Source: JACPFV01 sp035526825 (GTDB taxonomy: Bacteria; Pseudomonadota; Gammaproteobacteria; Nevskiales; Nevskiaceae). Taken from it: a stretch of DNA of 23,487 nucleotides. The stretch's first letter is position 1; each line of letters begins with the position of its first letter. Both the position numbers and the translations under genes were made by a program. The stretch is taken from positions 1 through 23,487 of the forward strand of contig DATLBT010000007.1 of NCBI GenBank assembly GCA_035526825.1, read 5' to 3'. The notes below the pieces were generated by a model. That model was given only the letters and a program-made list of their open reading frames with translations, did no database searches and was not told where the DNA came from. Below, piece after piece: positions 15,572 to 22,653 of this stretch.

Positions 15572-16427
15572 GCGCGGCGCAGACCTGTTCGACGCCGTCG
15601 AGCAGCCGCGGGGTTGCGCGGTCCAGCAGGTTGCCGTCGAGCACGTAAAGCGCGTTGCGCCGGGTCGCCGAGACCTTCGGCGAGCGCAGCCAGAACGCGT
15701 GGATCGCCTCGACATCGTCCTGCCGGGTGAACAGGATCGCTTCGGGATCGCGCGCGAGCAGCGCCTCGCGCTCGACCGGCGCCGCCAGCGCCGGCAGGTC
15801 TGCAAACAGGTTCACGCCGCCGCACAGCGTGATGGCCTCGCTGATCGGGCTGTCGCGATTGACGCTGTAAGGCGGGTTCGACTCGATCTGGTAAAGCACA
15901 CGCACCGGCGCCAGGTTGGCATGGCGCCGGCGCAGCGCGAGCAGTCGCGTCGCGTACGCGCGCGCCGCGGCATCCGCGGTGGCCTCGGTGCCAAGCCAGC
16001 CGCCGATTGCGCGCAGCGCGCCGGGCACGTCGTCGAGGCGTCGGATCGCGATGGTCTCGACGCGCATGTTCAGCCCGCGCAGGCGCTCGATCGTCTCGCG
16101 CGGCGTGCCGCCATCCCAGGCCAGCACGAGATCCGGTTGCAGCGTGAGCACGCGCTCGGGGCTGACGGACCAGGCGTCGCCAACCTGCGGGAGTGCCGCC
16201 ACCGACTCCGGGTAGTCGCTCCACGCGACGGCCCCGACGAGCTTGTCGCAACCGCCCGCCGCGCACGAGAGTTCGGCGAGGTGCGGTGATAGCGCGATGA
16301 CCCGCGACGCCGCTGAAGCTGCCGGCAGCCCGACCAGTGTCATCCCGAGGAGCGCAGCGACGAGGGATCGCGTCCCGGACGGCAGAAGCCTCGGTAACGC
16401 GATCCCTCGCTTCGCTCGGGATGACAC
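15459..16427 (-). CDS. btuF: BtuF-like periplasmic cobalamin-binding protein
   Basis: This 322-aa solute-binding protein of the class III (BtuF/FhuD) fold would pass B12 from the outer-membrane receptor to an ABC importer. Seen: VIALSPHLAELSCAAGGCDKLVGAV with the conserved Ala/Glu of this fold, YPESVAALPQVGDAWSVSPERVLTLQPDLVLAW, and the C-terminal lobe YQIESNPPYSVNRDSPISEAITLCGGVNLF. The gene begins at GTG 16427, 6 nt after ampE. Its first ~30 codons, including most of the signal peptide (SLVAALLGMTLVGLPAASA), lie in a palindromic repeat (16337-16427). The internal ATG 16343 would leave only a poor, short signal. The last ~36 residues are Pro/Ala/Ser-rich and antisense to the adenosyltransferase gene. 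No btuC or btuD is in the window. Confidence 0.88.
   Translation of the reverse strand: MSSRAKRGIALPRLLPSGTRSLVAALLGMTLVGLPAASAASRVIALSPHLAELSCAAGGCDKLVGAVAWSDYPESVAALPQVGDAWSVSPERVLTLQPDLVLAWDGGTPRETIERLRGLNMRVETIAIRRLDDVPGALRAIGGWLGTEATADAAARAYATRLLALRRRHANLAPVRVLYQIESNPPYSVNRDSPISEAITLCGGVNLFADLPALAAPVEREALLARDPEAILFTRQDDVEAIHAFWLRSPKVSATRRNALYVLDGNLLDRATPRLLDGVEQVCAALSDARAKASASRATAPRPNPSPAPVPAPSRKAGPKGG
16337..16427. repeat. Palindromic dispersed repeat forming the 5' end of btuF
   Basis: Two arms (16337-16373 and 16397-16427) are imperfect inverted copies: GTGTCATCCCGAG... and, reversed, the same GTGTCATCCCGAGCGAAGCG. They differ by a short insertion and surround a 23-nt centre. The arm type (GTCATCCCGAGCGAAGCGAGGGATC-like) is one I have met as a high-copy dispersed palindrome in many bacterial genomes. 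Here it lies in frame at the start of btuF and supplies its start codon and hydrophobic leader. Confidence 0.8.
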
Positions 16428-16433
16428 CCGGCT

Positions 16434-17306
16434 TCAGCTCGTCCAGCCGCCGAGACTGAACAGTCCGAATGCAGCGAGCAGGATCAGCAACGCGCGCTGC
16501 TGCATTGCCAAGACCTCCTTGAGGCACGCCTCGAGCGTCGCCGGCAGCACCGGCCCGGCTTCGCCCTCCTCGCTCGACAGCGACGCCGCCGAGACTTCCG
16601 CCAGCACCGCCCACACGCGCTCGCGCCAGCTGGCGAGCGCCTCGTTGCGCAGCAACTGCCAGCGCGCGAGTGCCTGGTCGAGGCTGCCGGCGAGGCCGTA
16701 GAGCGCCGCGGTGAGCCGCGCCGGCACCCACGCCGCGGCGGCGTGCAGCGCGACCGCAGCCTCCTCGGCCGCCGTGTCCGGCTGCGTTTCGTGCAGGAAG
16801 CGCGGCATGCGGCTGGCCAACCGATAAAACGCCGCGCCAGCCGGCCCGGCTGCGAAGAACCACAGCAGCACGCCGAACACGCGCTCATGCGACTGGATGA
16901 ACAAGGCGCCGAACAAGGTGCGTCGAGTGGCGTGACGGCCCGGACCGCGCAGCAGCGCCAGCGTCAGCGTGCGTTCGGCGCCGGCGTCGTTGCTCGCATG
17001 CACCTCGATCAACTGCTGGATGTCGGCCGCCAGGTGTCGCGGGCCCAGGCACAGGAACAGCACCACCGTGCCGAACGCAAGATTCGGCAACGGATGGACG
17101 ATCCACCAGTCGAACACCGCGACCAGGGCGGTGCCGAGCATCAGCAAAAACACGGGCGCCAGCGTCGATCGCCAGTACGCGCCGAGCGGCACATAACGCT
17201 GCACCGAGACAACCAGTTGCTGCAGCAGCATCGGCTCGCCGACCTTCGGCAGGTGCCCGAGGATGCGCTCAGCCAGCAGCGCCAGCAGCACGCCGATGAA
17301 GGTCAT
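16434..17306 (-). CDS. ampE: AmpE-like inner-membrane signalling modulator
   Basis: This 290-aa polytopic membrane protein matches AmpE. The opening MTFIGVLLALLAERIL, hydrophobic segments at about 50-70, 75-90, 140-160 and 270-287, and the segment HAAAAWVPARLTAALYGLAG correspond to E. coli AmpE (HVLDWVPVRLAGVVYALIG). AmpE is encoded with AmpD in Gammaproteobacteria and is thought to be a sensor or modulator linked to beta-lactamase induction and wall recycling; its chemistry is unknown. The ATG overlaps the ampD stop as ATGA, so the two are translationally coupled. AmpE is a distant relative of the CbiB/CobD cobalamin-synthesis family, but family-specific residues here favour AmpE. Confidence 0.88.
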   Translation of the reverse strand: MTFIGVLLALLAERILGHLPKVGEPMLLQQLVVSVQRYVPLGAYWRSTLAPVFLLMLGTALVAVFDWWIVHPLPNLAFGTVVLFLCLGPRHLAADIQQLIEVHASNDAGAERTLTLALLRGPGRHATRRTLFGALFIQSHERVFGVLLWFFAAGPAGAAFYRLASRMPRFLHETQPDTAAEEAAVALHAAAAWVPARLTAALYGLAGSLDQALARWQLLRNEALASWRERVWAVLAEVSAASLSSEEGEAGPVLPATLEACLKEVLAMQQRALLILLAAFGLFSLGGWTS

Positions 17307-17851
17307 GCCGCCTCGACCTCCGCGCGCAGGCGCTGCCAGTCGAAGTGCGGACCCGGATCGGTCTTGCGGCCCGGAGCGATGTCGCTATGGCCAACGATGC
17401 GAGCCAGCGAAAGTCCGGGATAGGCGCGCAGCAGCGCCCCCACGATCTCGCCGAGCCTTCGGTACTGCAGCGACTCGAACGGCCGCTCGTCGCTGCCCTC
17501 GAGCTCGATGCCGATTGAAAAGTCGTTGCAGCGCACGCGGCCGTCGAAGCGTGACTCACCGGCGTGCCAGGCGCGCCGGTCGAACGGCACGTATTGCGCC
17601 ACACCGCCATCGCGGAAGACACACAGGTGCGACGAAACACGCAGCCGGTGAATCTCCTTGAAGTAAGGGTGCCCGGCCGGGTCGAGCGTGTTGGTGAAGA
17701 GTTCGTCGACATGGCCGCCGCCGAAGCGCCCGGGCGGCAGCGAGATGGCGTGGATGACCAGCAGGCTGATGTCCGCGGGATCGGGGCGCGCGTCGCAGTT
17801 CGGCGAGGGTCGCCAGCGGGCGCCGCGCAGCCGGTGGCTGGCGCGCTGCAC
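17303..17851 (-). CDS. ampD: 1,6-anhydro-N-acetylmuramyl-L-alanine amidase AmpD
   Basis: This 182-aa cytoplasmic zinc amidase strips the peptide from anhydro-muropeptides during wall recycling. That step produces anhydro-MurNAc for AnmK (3901-5013). The zinc ligands of the family are visible: H34 in LLVIHAISLPPG, and the H and D of GHSDIAPGRKTDPGP. The central RAWHAGESRFDGRVRCNDFSIGIELEG is nearly identical to known AmpDs. GTG 17851 aligns residue for residue with the E. coli start (20 residues before ARPDP versus CRPDD). ATG 17917 would add 22 arginine-rich residues that look non-coding. No clear ribosome site precedes either. It is divergent from the M16 peptidase. Confidence 0.93.
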   Translation of the reverse strand: MQRASHRLRGARWRPSPNCDARPDPADISLLVIHAISLPPGRFGGGHVDELFTNTLDPAGHPYFKEIHRLRVSSHLCVFRDGGVAQYVPFDRRAWHAGESRFDGRVRCNDFSIGIELEGSDERPFESLQYRRLGEIVGALLRAYPGLSLARIVGHSDIAPGRKTDPGPHFDWQRLRAEVEAA

Positions 17852-17947
17852 GACGAAGCGCAACCGCGCCGCCGCCGGCCGGCGTCGCGAAACTTTCCGC
17901 GCCGGTCGCGGAGCCATTAAGCTGCGCGACATCGAGAGGAGATCCCC

Positions 17948-20743
17948 ATGCGTCGAATGATACCTGCCGCGCTCGCCATCGTTTTCACCGCGTGCGCCAA
18001 CACCCAGGTGGGTAACGCGACGATTTCGGTCGAGCCCTACGACGACGCGCCCGCCGGCAAGGGGCCGCCGCTGTCGCAGGTCGACATCGCGTTCCAGAAG
18101 CACGTGCTGGCGAACGGCTTGACGCTGATCATCCACGAGGACCACAAGGCGCCGATCGTCGCGGTCAATACCTGGTACCACGTCGGCAGCAAGGACGAGA
18201 AAGTCGGCAAGACCGGCTTCGCGCACCTGTTCGAGCACCTGATGTTCAACGGCTCGGAGCACTTCAATGACGAGTTCTTCCGCCCGCTCGAGAAAGCCGG
18301 CGCGACCAAGCTGAACGGCACCACCTGGTATGACCGCACCAACTATTACCAGAACGTGCCGGTGTCGGCGCTCGACCTCACGCTGTGGCTCGAGTCGGAC
18401 CGCATGGGCCACCTGCTCGGCGTGGTCGACAAGAAGCGCCTCGACGAGCAGCGTGGCGTGGTGCAGAACGAAAAGCGCCAGGGCGAGAATGAGCCCTACG
18501 GCAAGGTTCCCGACTTCATCGCCGCAAGCACCTACCCCACCGGTCATCCGTATTCCTGGACCACCATCGGCTCGATGGAGGATCTCGATGCCGCGTCATT
18601 GGAAGACGTCAAGACCTGGTTCCGCACGTGGTATGGCGCCGCCAACGTCGTGCTGGTCGTTGCGGGCGACGTCGACCCGGCGCAGGTGAAGCAGAAGGTC
18701 GAGCACTACTTCGGCGACATCGCATCCGGCCCGGTGCTGCCGCGCCAGCAGTCGTGGGTCGCGAAGATGAGCGGCGAACGCCGAGCGACGATGCAGGATC
18801 GCGTGCCGCAAGCGCGGCTGTTCAAGGTCTGGAACGTGCCAGGCGTCGGCACCCGCGATTTCACGCTGCTCGACATCTACAGCGACGTGCTGGCCAGCGG
18901 CAAGAACAGCCGGCTGTATAAGCGACTCGTGTACGTCGACCAGCTCGCGACCGGCGTGAGCGCCGGCGTCGGGCCGTTCGAGCTCGGCTCGCAGTTCACG
19001 GTCGACGTCATGGTCAAGCCCGGCTCCAGCATCGAGCAGGTGGAACGCGTGGTCGACGAGGAACTGGCGCGCTTGCTGCGCGAGGGCCCGGCCGCCGACG
19101 AGCTCGACCGTATCAAGACCGTGCGCTATGCCGGCCTCGTGCGCGGCCTCGAGCGCATCGATGGCTCTGGCGGCAAGTCTTATGTGCTGGCCGAGAGCCA
19201 GGTCTTTGGCGGCGCCCCCGACTTTTACAAGCAGCGCTTGCGCTGGATCGAGCAGTCGACGATCGCCGAGGTGCGTGCCGCCGCGCAGCGCTGGCTCTCC
19301 GACGGCGTGTTCGTGCTGCAGGTGCAGCCGTTCGCCGACCACACGGTCGCCGCAAAGGGCGCGGATCGGGCGAAGCCGCCAGCCACCTCGACGCCGCCGG
19401 AGCTGTCGCTGCCGGCGCTGCAGCGCGACACGCTGTCCAACGGCCTCAAGCTGGTGTTCGCCGAGCGGCGTACCGCGCCGGTGGTTCAGCTCAACCTGAT
19501 CGTCGACGCGGGACTCTCGGCCGACACCCCGCAGCAAGCGGGCACCGCCAAGATGGCGCTGAACATGCTCGACGAGGGCACGGCGACGCGCGATTCGCTC
19601 GCGATCGCACGGCGCGCCGAGGAGCTGGGCGCCCAGATCGGTACCGGCTCGATCCAGGACAGCTCGTACATCAACCTGTCCGCGATCAAGGCCAGGCTCG
19701 CCGATTCGATCGACCTGTTCGCCGACGTGCTGCTGCACCCGGCGTTTCCCGAAAAGGACTTCACTCGCCTCAAGGCGATCCGGCTCGCCGAGATCCAGCA
19801 GGAGAAGACCGACCCGGGCGGCATCGCCTTCCGTAATTACCGCAAGCTGATCTTCGGGCCGGAGCACGCCTACTCGAATCCCGGCTCGGGCAACGGCACC
19901 GAAGCGGCAGTAAAGGCCATGACGACCGCCGACCTGCGCGCGTTTTACGGCCGATGGGTGCGGCCCGACAACGCGACGCTGCTCATCGTCGGCGACACCA
20001 CGCTGGCCGAGATCAAGCCGCTGCTCGAGAAGCAACTGGGCCGCTGGCGCGCTCCCGCGGAAAGCCTGCCGCGCAAGAACGTGACGCCCGTGCAGCGGCC
20101 GGCCAAGCCGCGCGTGTTCCTGATCAACCGCACCGGCGCTGACCAGACATTGATCCTGGCGGCGCACACCGCGCCGCCGAAGAATGATCCGGACGACATC
20201 GCGATGCAGGCCGCCAACACCGTGCTCGGCGGGTTGTTCACCTCGCGCCTGAACATGAACCTGCGCGAGGACAAGCACTGGAGCTACGGCGCGTCGAGCG
20301 GGCTGGTCGAGGCGCGCGGTCCGCGGCCGTTCTACGCCTCCGCCTCGGTGCAGACCGACAAGACCCGTGAGTCGATGGTCGAGATCCGCAAGGAGCTCAG
20401 CGAAGCGGTCGGCAAGCGGCCGCTGAAGGAAGCTGAACTCGAGCAGGCGCGCAAGGCGCTGGTGCTGTCGCTGCCGGGCGAGAACGAGACGACGCCCGAG
20501 GTGGCCGGCTCCTTCCTGAACATCCTGACGTTCGGCCTGCCGGATTCCTACTACAACGACTACGTCGGCAAGGTGCGCGGGCTGACCGTGGCGCAAGCCA
20601 ACGACGCGCTCAAGCGGCTGGTGCAACCGGATGCGCTGACGTGGCTGGTGGTCGGTGATCTCACAAAGATCGAGGCCGGCGTGCGCAAGCTCGGCTTTGG
20701 CGAGGTCAAGGTGCTCGACACCGACGGGCGCGAGCTGCGTTGA
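17948..20743 (+). CDS. M16-family zinc metallopeptidase (pitrilysin/PqqL-type), two-repeat, probable lipoprotein
   Basis: This 931-aa secreted peptidase has two M16 halves. The N-terminal half carries the inverted zinc motif HLFEH (H93, E96, H97) with the distal glutamate E175 in QNEKRQ, and is the active half. The second half (from about 480, LQRDTLSNGLKLVFAERRTAPVVQLNLIV) lacks HxxEH and keeps the R/Y substrate-clamp segment LREDKHWSYGASSG. The N-terminus MRRMIPAALAIVFTAC has a lipobox-like FTAC at residue 16, so it may be lipidated; F at -3 is unusual. AGAGGAG lies 7 nt before the ATG. Such enzymes degrade peptides in the periplasm. No neighbour on the same strand suggests a special substrate. 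Confidence 0.93.
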   Translation: MRRMIPAALAIVFTACANTQVGNATISVEPYDDAPAGKGPPLSQVDIAFQKHVLANGLTLIIHEDHKAPIVAVNTWYHVGSKDEKVGKTGFAHLFEHLMFNGSEHFNDEFFRPLEKAGATKLNGTTWYDRTNYYQNVPVSALDLTLWLESDRMGHLLGVVDKKRLDEQRGVVQNEKRQGENEPYGKVPDFIAASTYPTGHPYSWTTIGSMEDLDAASLEDVKTWFRTWYGAANVVLVVAGDVDPAQVKQKVEHYFGDIASGPVLPRQQSWVAKMSGERRATMQDRVPQARLFKVWNVPGVGTRDFTLLDIYSDVLASGKNSRLYKRLVYVDQLATGVSAGVGPFELGSQFTVDVMVKPGSSIEQVERVVDEELARLLREGPAADELDRIKTVRYAGLVRGLERIDGSGGKSYVLAESQVFGGAPDFYKQRLRWIEQSTIAEVRAAAQRWLSDGVFVLQVQPFADHTVAAKGADRAKPPATSTPPELSLPALQRDTLSNGLKLVFAERRTAPVVQLNLIVDAGLSADTPQQAGTAKMALNMLDEGTATRDSLAIARRAEELGAQIGTGSIQDSSYINLSAIKARLADSIDLFADVLLHPAFPEKDFTRLKAIRLAEIQQEKTDPGGIAFRNYRKLIFGPEHAYSNPGSGNGTEAAVKAMTTADLRAFYGRWVRPDNATLLIVGDTTLAEIKPLLEKQLGRWRAPAESLPRKNVTPVQRPAKPRVFLINRTGADQTLILAAHTAPPKNDPDDIAMQAANTVLGGLFTSRLNMNLREDKHWSYGASSGLVEARGPRPFYASASVQTDKTRESMVEIRKELSEAVGKRPLKEAELEQARKALVLSLPGENETTPEVAGSFLNILTFGLPDSYYNDYVGKVRGLTVAQANDALKRLVQPDALTWLVVGDLTKIEAGVRKLGFGEVKVLDTDGRELR

Positions 20744-20755
20744 CGCCCGCTGGCG

Positions 20756-21043
20756 CTATTCGAGGTCGCCGAGGTCCCGCACGAAGGTGTACTTGGCTGG
20801 CTCGACGATCAGGCGACGGGCCGGCTCGGCAAGGTTCAAGGTCACCAGGTTGACCGGCAACGCCACGATGTAGATCGCGGTGCCGACAATCGTGCCTGCG
20901 AGGCTGAGCGGCCGCATGATGAAGAGGTCGAAGGTCATGGCCTCGGCGCTCGGCGCGTCGTCGATGACCGGGTCGTAGGCCTGCGCGGTTACGCTGCAGG
21001 CGAGCGCCAGCACGGTGGCGGCGATGCGAAGGGACTTGAACAT
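20756..21043 (-). CDS. Small exported conserved protein of unknown function
   Basis: This 95-aa protein has a signal peptide (MFKSLRIAATVLALACSVTAQA, cleavage near residue 22). The mature part has one hydrophobic stretch (LAGTIVGTAIYIVALPVNLVTL). The pattern RPLSL-TIVGT-LPVNL-NLAEPARRLIVEPAKYTFVRDLG is one I recall from a widespread family of short proteobacterial proteins without known function. AGGAGAAG lies 7 nt before the ATG. It converges on the M16 gene with 12 nt between the stops. The single hydrophobic span suggests a membrane-associated periplasmic protein. Confidence 0.75.
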   Translation of the reverse strand: MFKSLRIAATVLALACSVTAQAYDPVIDDAPSAEAMTFDLFIMRPLSLAGTIVGTAIYIVALPVNLVTLNLAEPARRLIVEPAKYTFVRDLGDLE

Positions 21044-21111
21044 CGGTACTTCTCCTGAAACGTCCAGGCAGCCTAGGCGCGAGCGGCGTGCCGGTCAACG
21101 ACTTTCATAAC

Positions 21112-21132
21112 AAAAGGGGTCTGACCCCTTTT
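21112..21132. terminator. Perfect AAAAGGGGTC palindrome, bidirectional terminator-like
   Basis: AAAAGGGGTC, one central base, then GACCCCTTTT. It folds on either strand as a GGGG/CCCC stem with a 5-nt loop followed by T4. It starts 1 nt after the DUF6165 stop codon and so would end the minus-strand polysaccharide transcript. The same GGGGTCTG core recurs degenerately after tyrS at 1182-1194, so it is probably a member of a dispersed family. Confidence 0.65.
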
Positions 21133-21133
21133 C

Positions 21134-21520
21134 TTAATACGCTGCGTAGCTCTTTTCCTCAACCAGAGCGCTCTTCAGCAGCTCGTTGATCTCGCGCTTG
21201 ACCGCCGCGCGACGGTCGTTGGTGTGGTACACGGCGCGCGCCAGCTCGATGAAGCGCGCGTCGAAGTTGCGCGCGCGTTCATGGTCGCGGATGTCGTCCT
21301 CGATCACCCACAGCTCTTCGTTGACCGCCTTCAGCTCGCCGCGCAGGCGCGAAAGCTCGGGACTCGTCGGCACCGCCGCGGCCAGGGCCTTGGCCGTGAG
21401 GTCGTGCTCGTGACGCACGTTCTTCAGCTTGGCTTGGTCCTTCATGCGCTCGAGCTTGATCTCGAGGATGGTGAGGCGGTCGAGCAGCTCGCCCGGGGAG
21501 ATCGTTACGGTGATGGCCAT
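21134..21520 (-). CDS. DUF6165 family protein
   Basis: This 128-aa cytoplasmic, mostly helical protein has the family start MAITVTISPGELLDRLTILEIKLERM. It continues as a long charged helix pair (ELSRLRGELKAVNEELWVIEDDIRDHE) and ends VYHTNDRRAAVKREINELL. The function is unknown. Genes of this family sit next to glycosyltransferases of surface-polysaccharide loci, as here, 7 nt after the GT9 stop. I chose ATG 21520 because the frame upstream is antisense to other signals and the family begins at this point. A structural or chaperone role in polysaccharide assembly is speculation from position. Confidence 0.83.
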   Translation of the reverse strand: MAITVTISPGELLDRLTILEIKLERMKDQAKLKNVRHEHDLTAKALAAAVPTSPELSRLRGELKAVNEELWVIEDDIRDHERARNFDARFIELARAVYHTNDRRAAVKREINELLKSALVEEKSYAAY

Positions 21521-21527
21521 GGCGCCA

Positions 21528-22613
21528 TTATCCCGCAAGAGCGGCCGCCGCCGCCGCGATGACGCGGCTCGCCGGCAGTTGGTCGAGGCAATCGGCGCGA
21601 CTCGCCGGGTGGCGCTCGCAGCCCTCGAGCAGGCACGGAGCGCAGTGCGTGAGCCCTTGGACAATCCACACCTTGCTCGCATGCTGCAGCGGGGCGTGCT
21701 CGCGCCATGGGCTGGGACCGCTGCCGGCAAAACCCTGCGGCCACGGGCCCCAGCGCAGCGGGCTCATCGACCCGAACAGCGCGATGGTCGGCACGCCGGT
21801 CGCGGCGGCCAGGTGGGTCACGCCGGTGTCAGGCCCTATATAAAGCCGCGCGGCCGCCATCAGCGAGGCGAGTTGCGCAAACGACAGGACTTGCGACGGC
21901 GCCGTCACCGCGCCCTCCGGCAGTCCGGAATCCCGGAGGATCGCCTCGACCTGCATCCGCTCGACCTCGCCGGGACCGGCGTCGAGCAGCACGTGCAGGC
22001 CCTGCCCGACCAGCCAGCGCAGCACCGCCTGCCAACCCGCCACGGTCCAGCGCTTGTAGGTAAACATCGCGCCGGGATGCACTACGACATAGGGCGCCGC
22101 CGGCGTGGGCGGCTCGGCGCCCGCGGCGACACGCGGCGGCACCACCTCGTTGCAGCGCGGCAGCCCCAGCGCGTCGGCCAGCCGCAGGTACTGGACGACC
22201 GTGTGCATTTCGCCGAGCGGCGCCGAGCGCGTGGACAGCCGGCGCTTCCACCACGCGCCGTTCGCGACAGGCGGCGTGATGTTGACGCGCGTGCCGGCGG
22301 CCCACAACGCCAGCGCATGCGGGCGGTCGTCGTGCAGCGTCGACACGGCGAGGTCATAGCGACGAAATCCGCCGATCGCGCGCAGCGATTCGCGCACGCT
22401 GGCTTTTTGCGCGATCGGGATTACGCGACTGACGTCGGGATTGCCCTCGAGCGCCGAGGCCGACCATTGCAGGGTCAGCACGTCGAGCGTCGCCTCGGGC
22501 CAGGCGCGCCGCAGGCTGCGCAGCAAGGGCGTGGTGAGCAGGACGTCGCCCAAGCGGCGCGTGCAGAGGACAAGCACGCGGCGCGGCGCGCGGGCGAGCG
22601 GGCTGACGGTCAC
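21528..22613 (-). CDS. Glycosyltransferase family 9 (heptosyltransferase-like)
   Basis: This 361-aa GT-B enzyme matches the ADP-heptose:LPS heptosyltransferase family. The N-terminal domain starts RRVLVLCTRRLGDVLLTTPLLRSLRRAWP, with the conserved RLGD. The C-terminal nucleotide-sugar domain has VVVHPGAMFTYKRW and the family hallmark YIGPDTGVTHLAAATGVPTIALFGS. The sugar and acceptor are not readable from sequence; LPS inner-core heptose transfer is the commonest role. I took GTG 22613 as start because it keeps the normal family N-terminus. The ATG at 22655 would overlap the divergent rfbB start and adds 14 unusual residues. It is probably in one operon with DUF6165. Confidence 0.88.
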   Translation of the reverse strand: MTVSPLARAPRRVLVLCTRRLGDVLLTTPLLRSLRRAWPEATLDVLTLQWSASALEGNPDVSRVIPIAQKASVRESLRAIGGFRRYDLAVSTLHDDRPHALALWAAGTRVNITPPVANGAWWKRRLSTRSAPLGEMHTVVQYLRLADALGLPRCNEVVPPRVAAGAEPPTPAAPYVVVHPGAMFTYKRWTVAGWQAVLRWLVGQGLHVLLDAGPGEVERMQVEAILRDSGLPEGAVTAPSQVLSFAQLASLMAAARLYIGPDTGVTHLAAATGVPTIALFGSMSPLRWGPWPQGFAGSGPSPWREHAPLQHASKVWIVQGLTHCAPCLLEGCERHPASRADCLDQLPASRVIAAAAAALAG

Positions 22614-22653
22614 GCGGCTATGGTAAACCAGCCCGTCCGATAGAATGCGCGCC

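Noticed and set aside
17852..18547. Extension of ampD upstream over the M16 gene start
   Set aside because: The AmpD N-terminus aligns with E. coli from GTG 17851. The extension is antisense to the well-supported M16 start and ribosome site.
18596..20626. Very long open frame antisense to the M16 peptidase
   Set aside because: It is the mirror of a high-GC gene: no family resemblance, low-complexity R/H/L/V composition, no ribosome site. The sense strand has an unmistakable zinc peptidase.
21429..22643. Long plus-strand open frame across DUF6165 and the GT9 gene
   Set aside because: Arginine-rich, without recognisable motifs, and fully antisense to two genes with clear family signatures.
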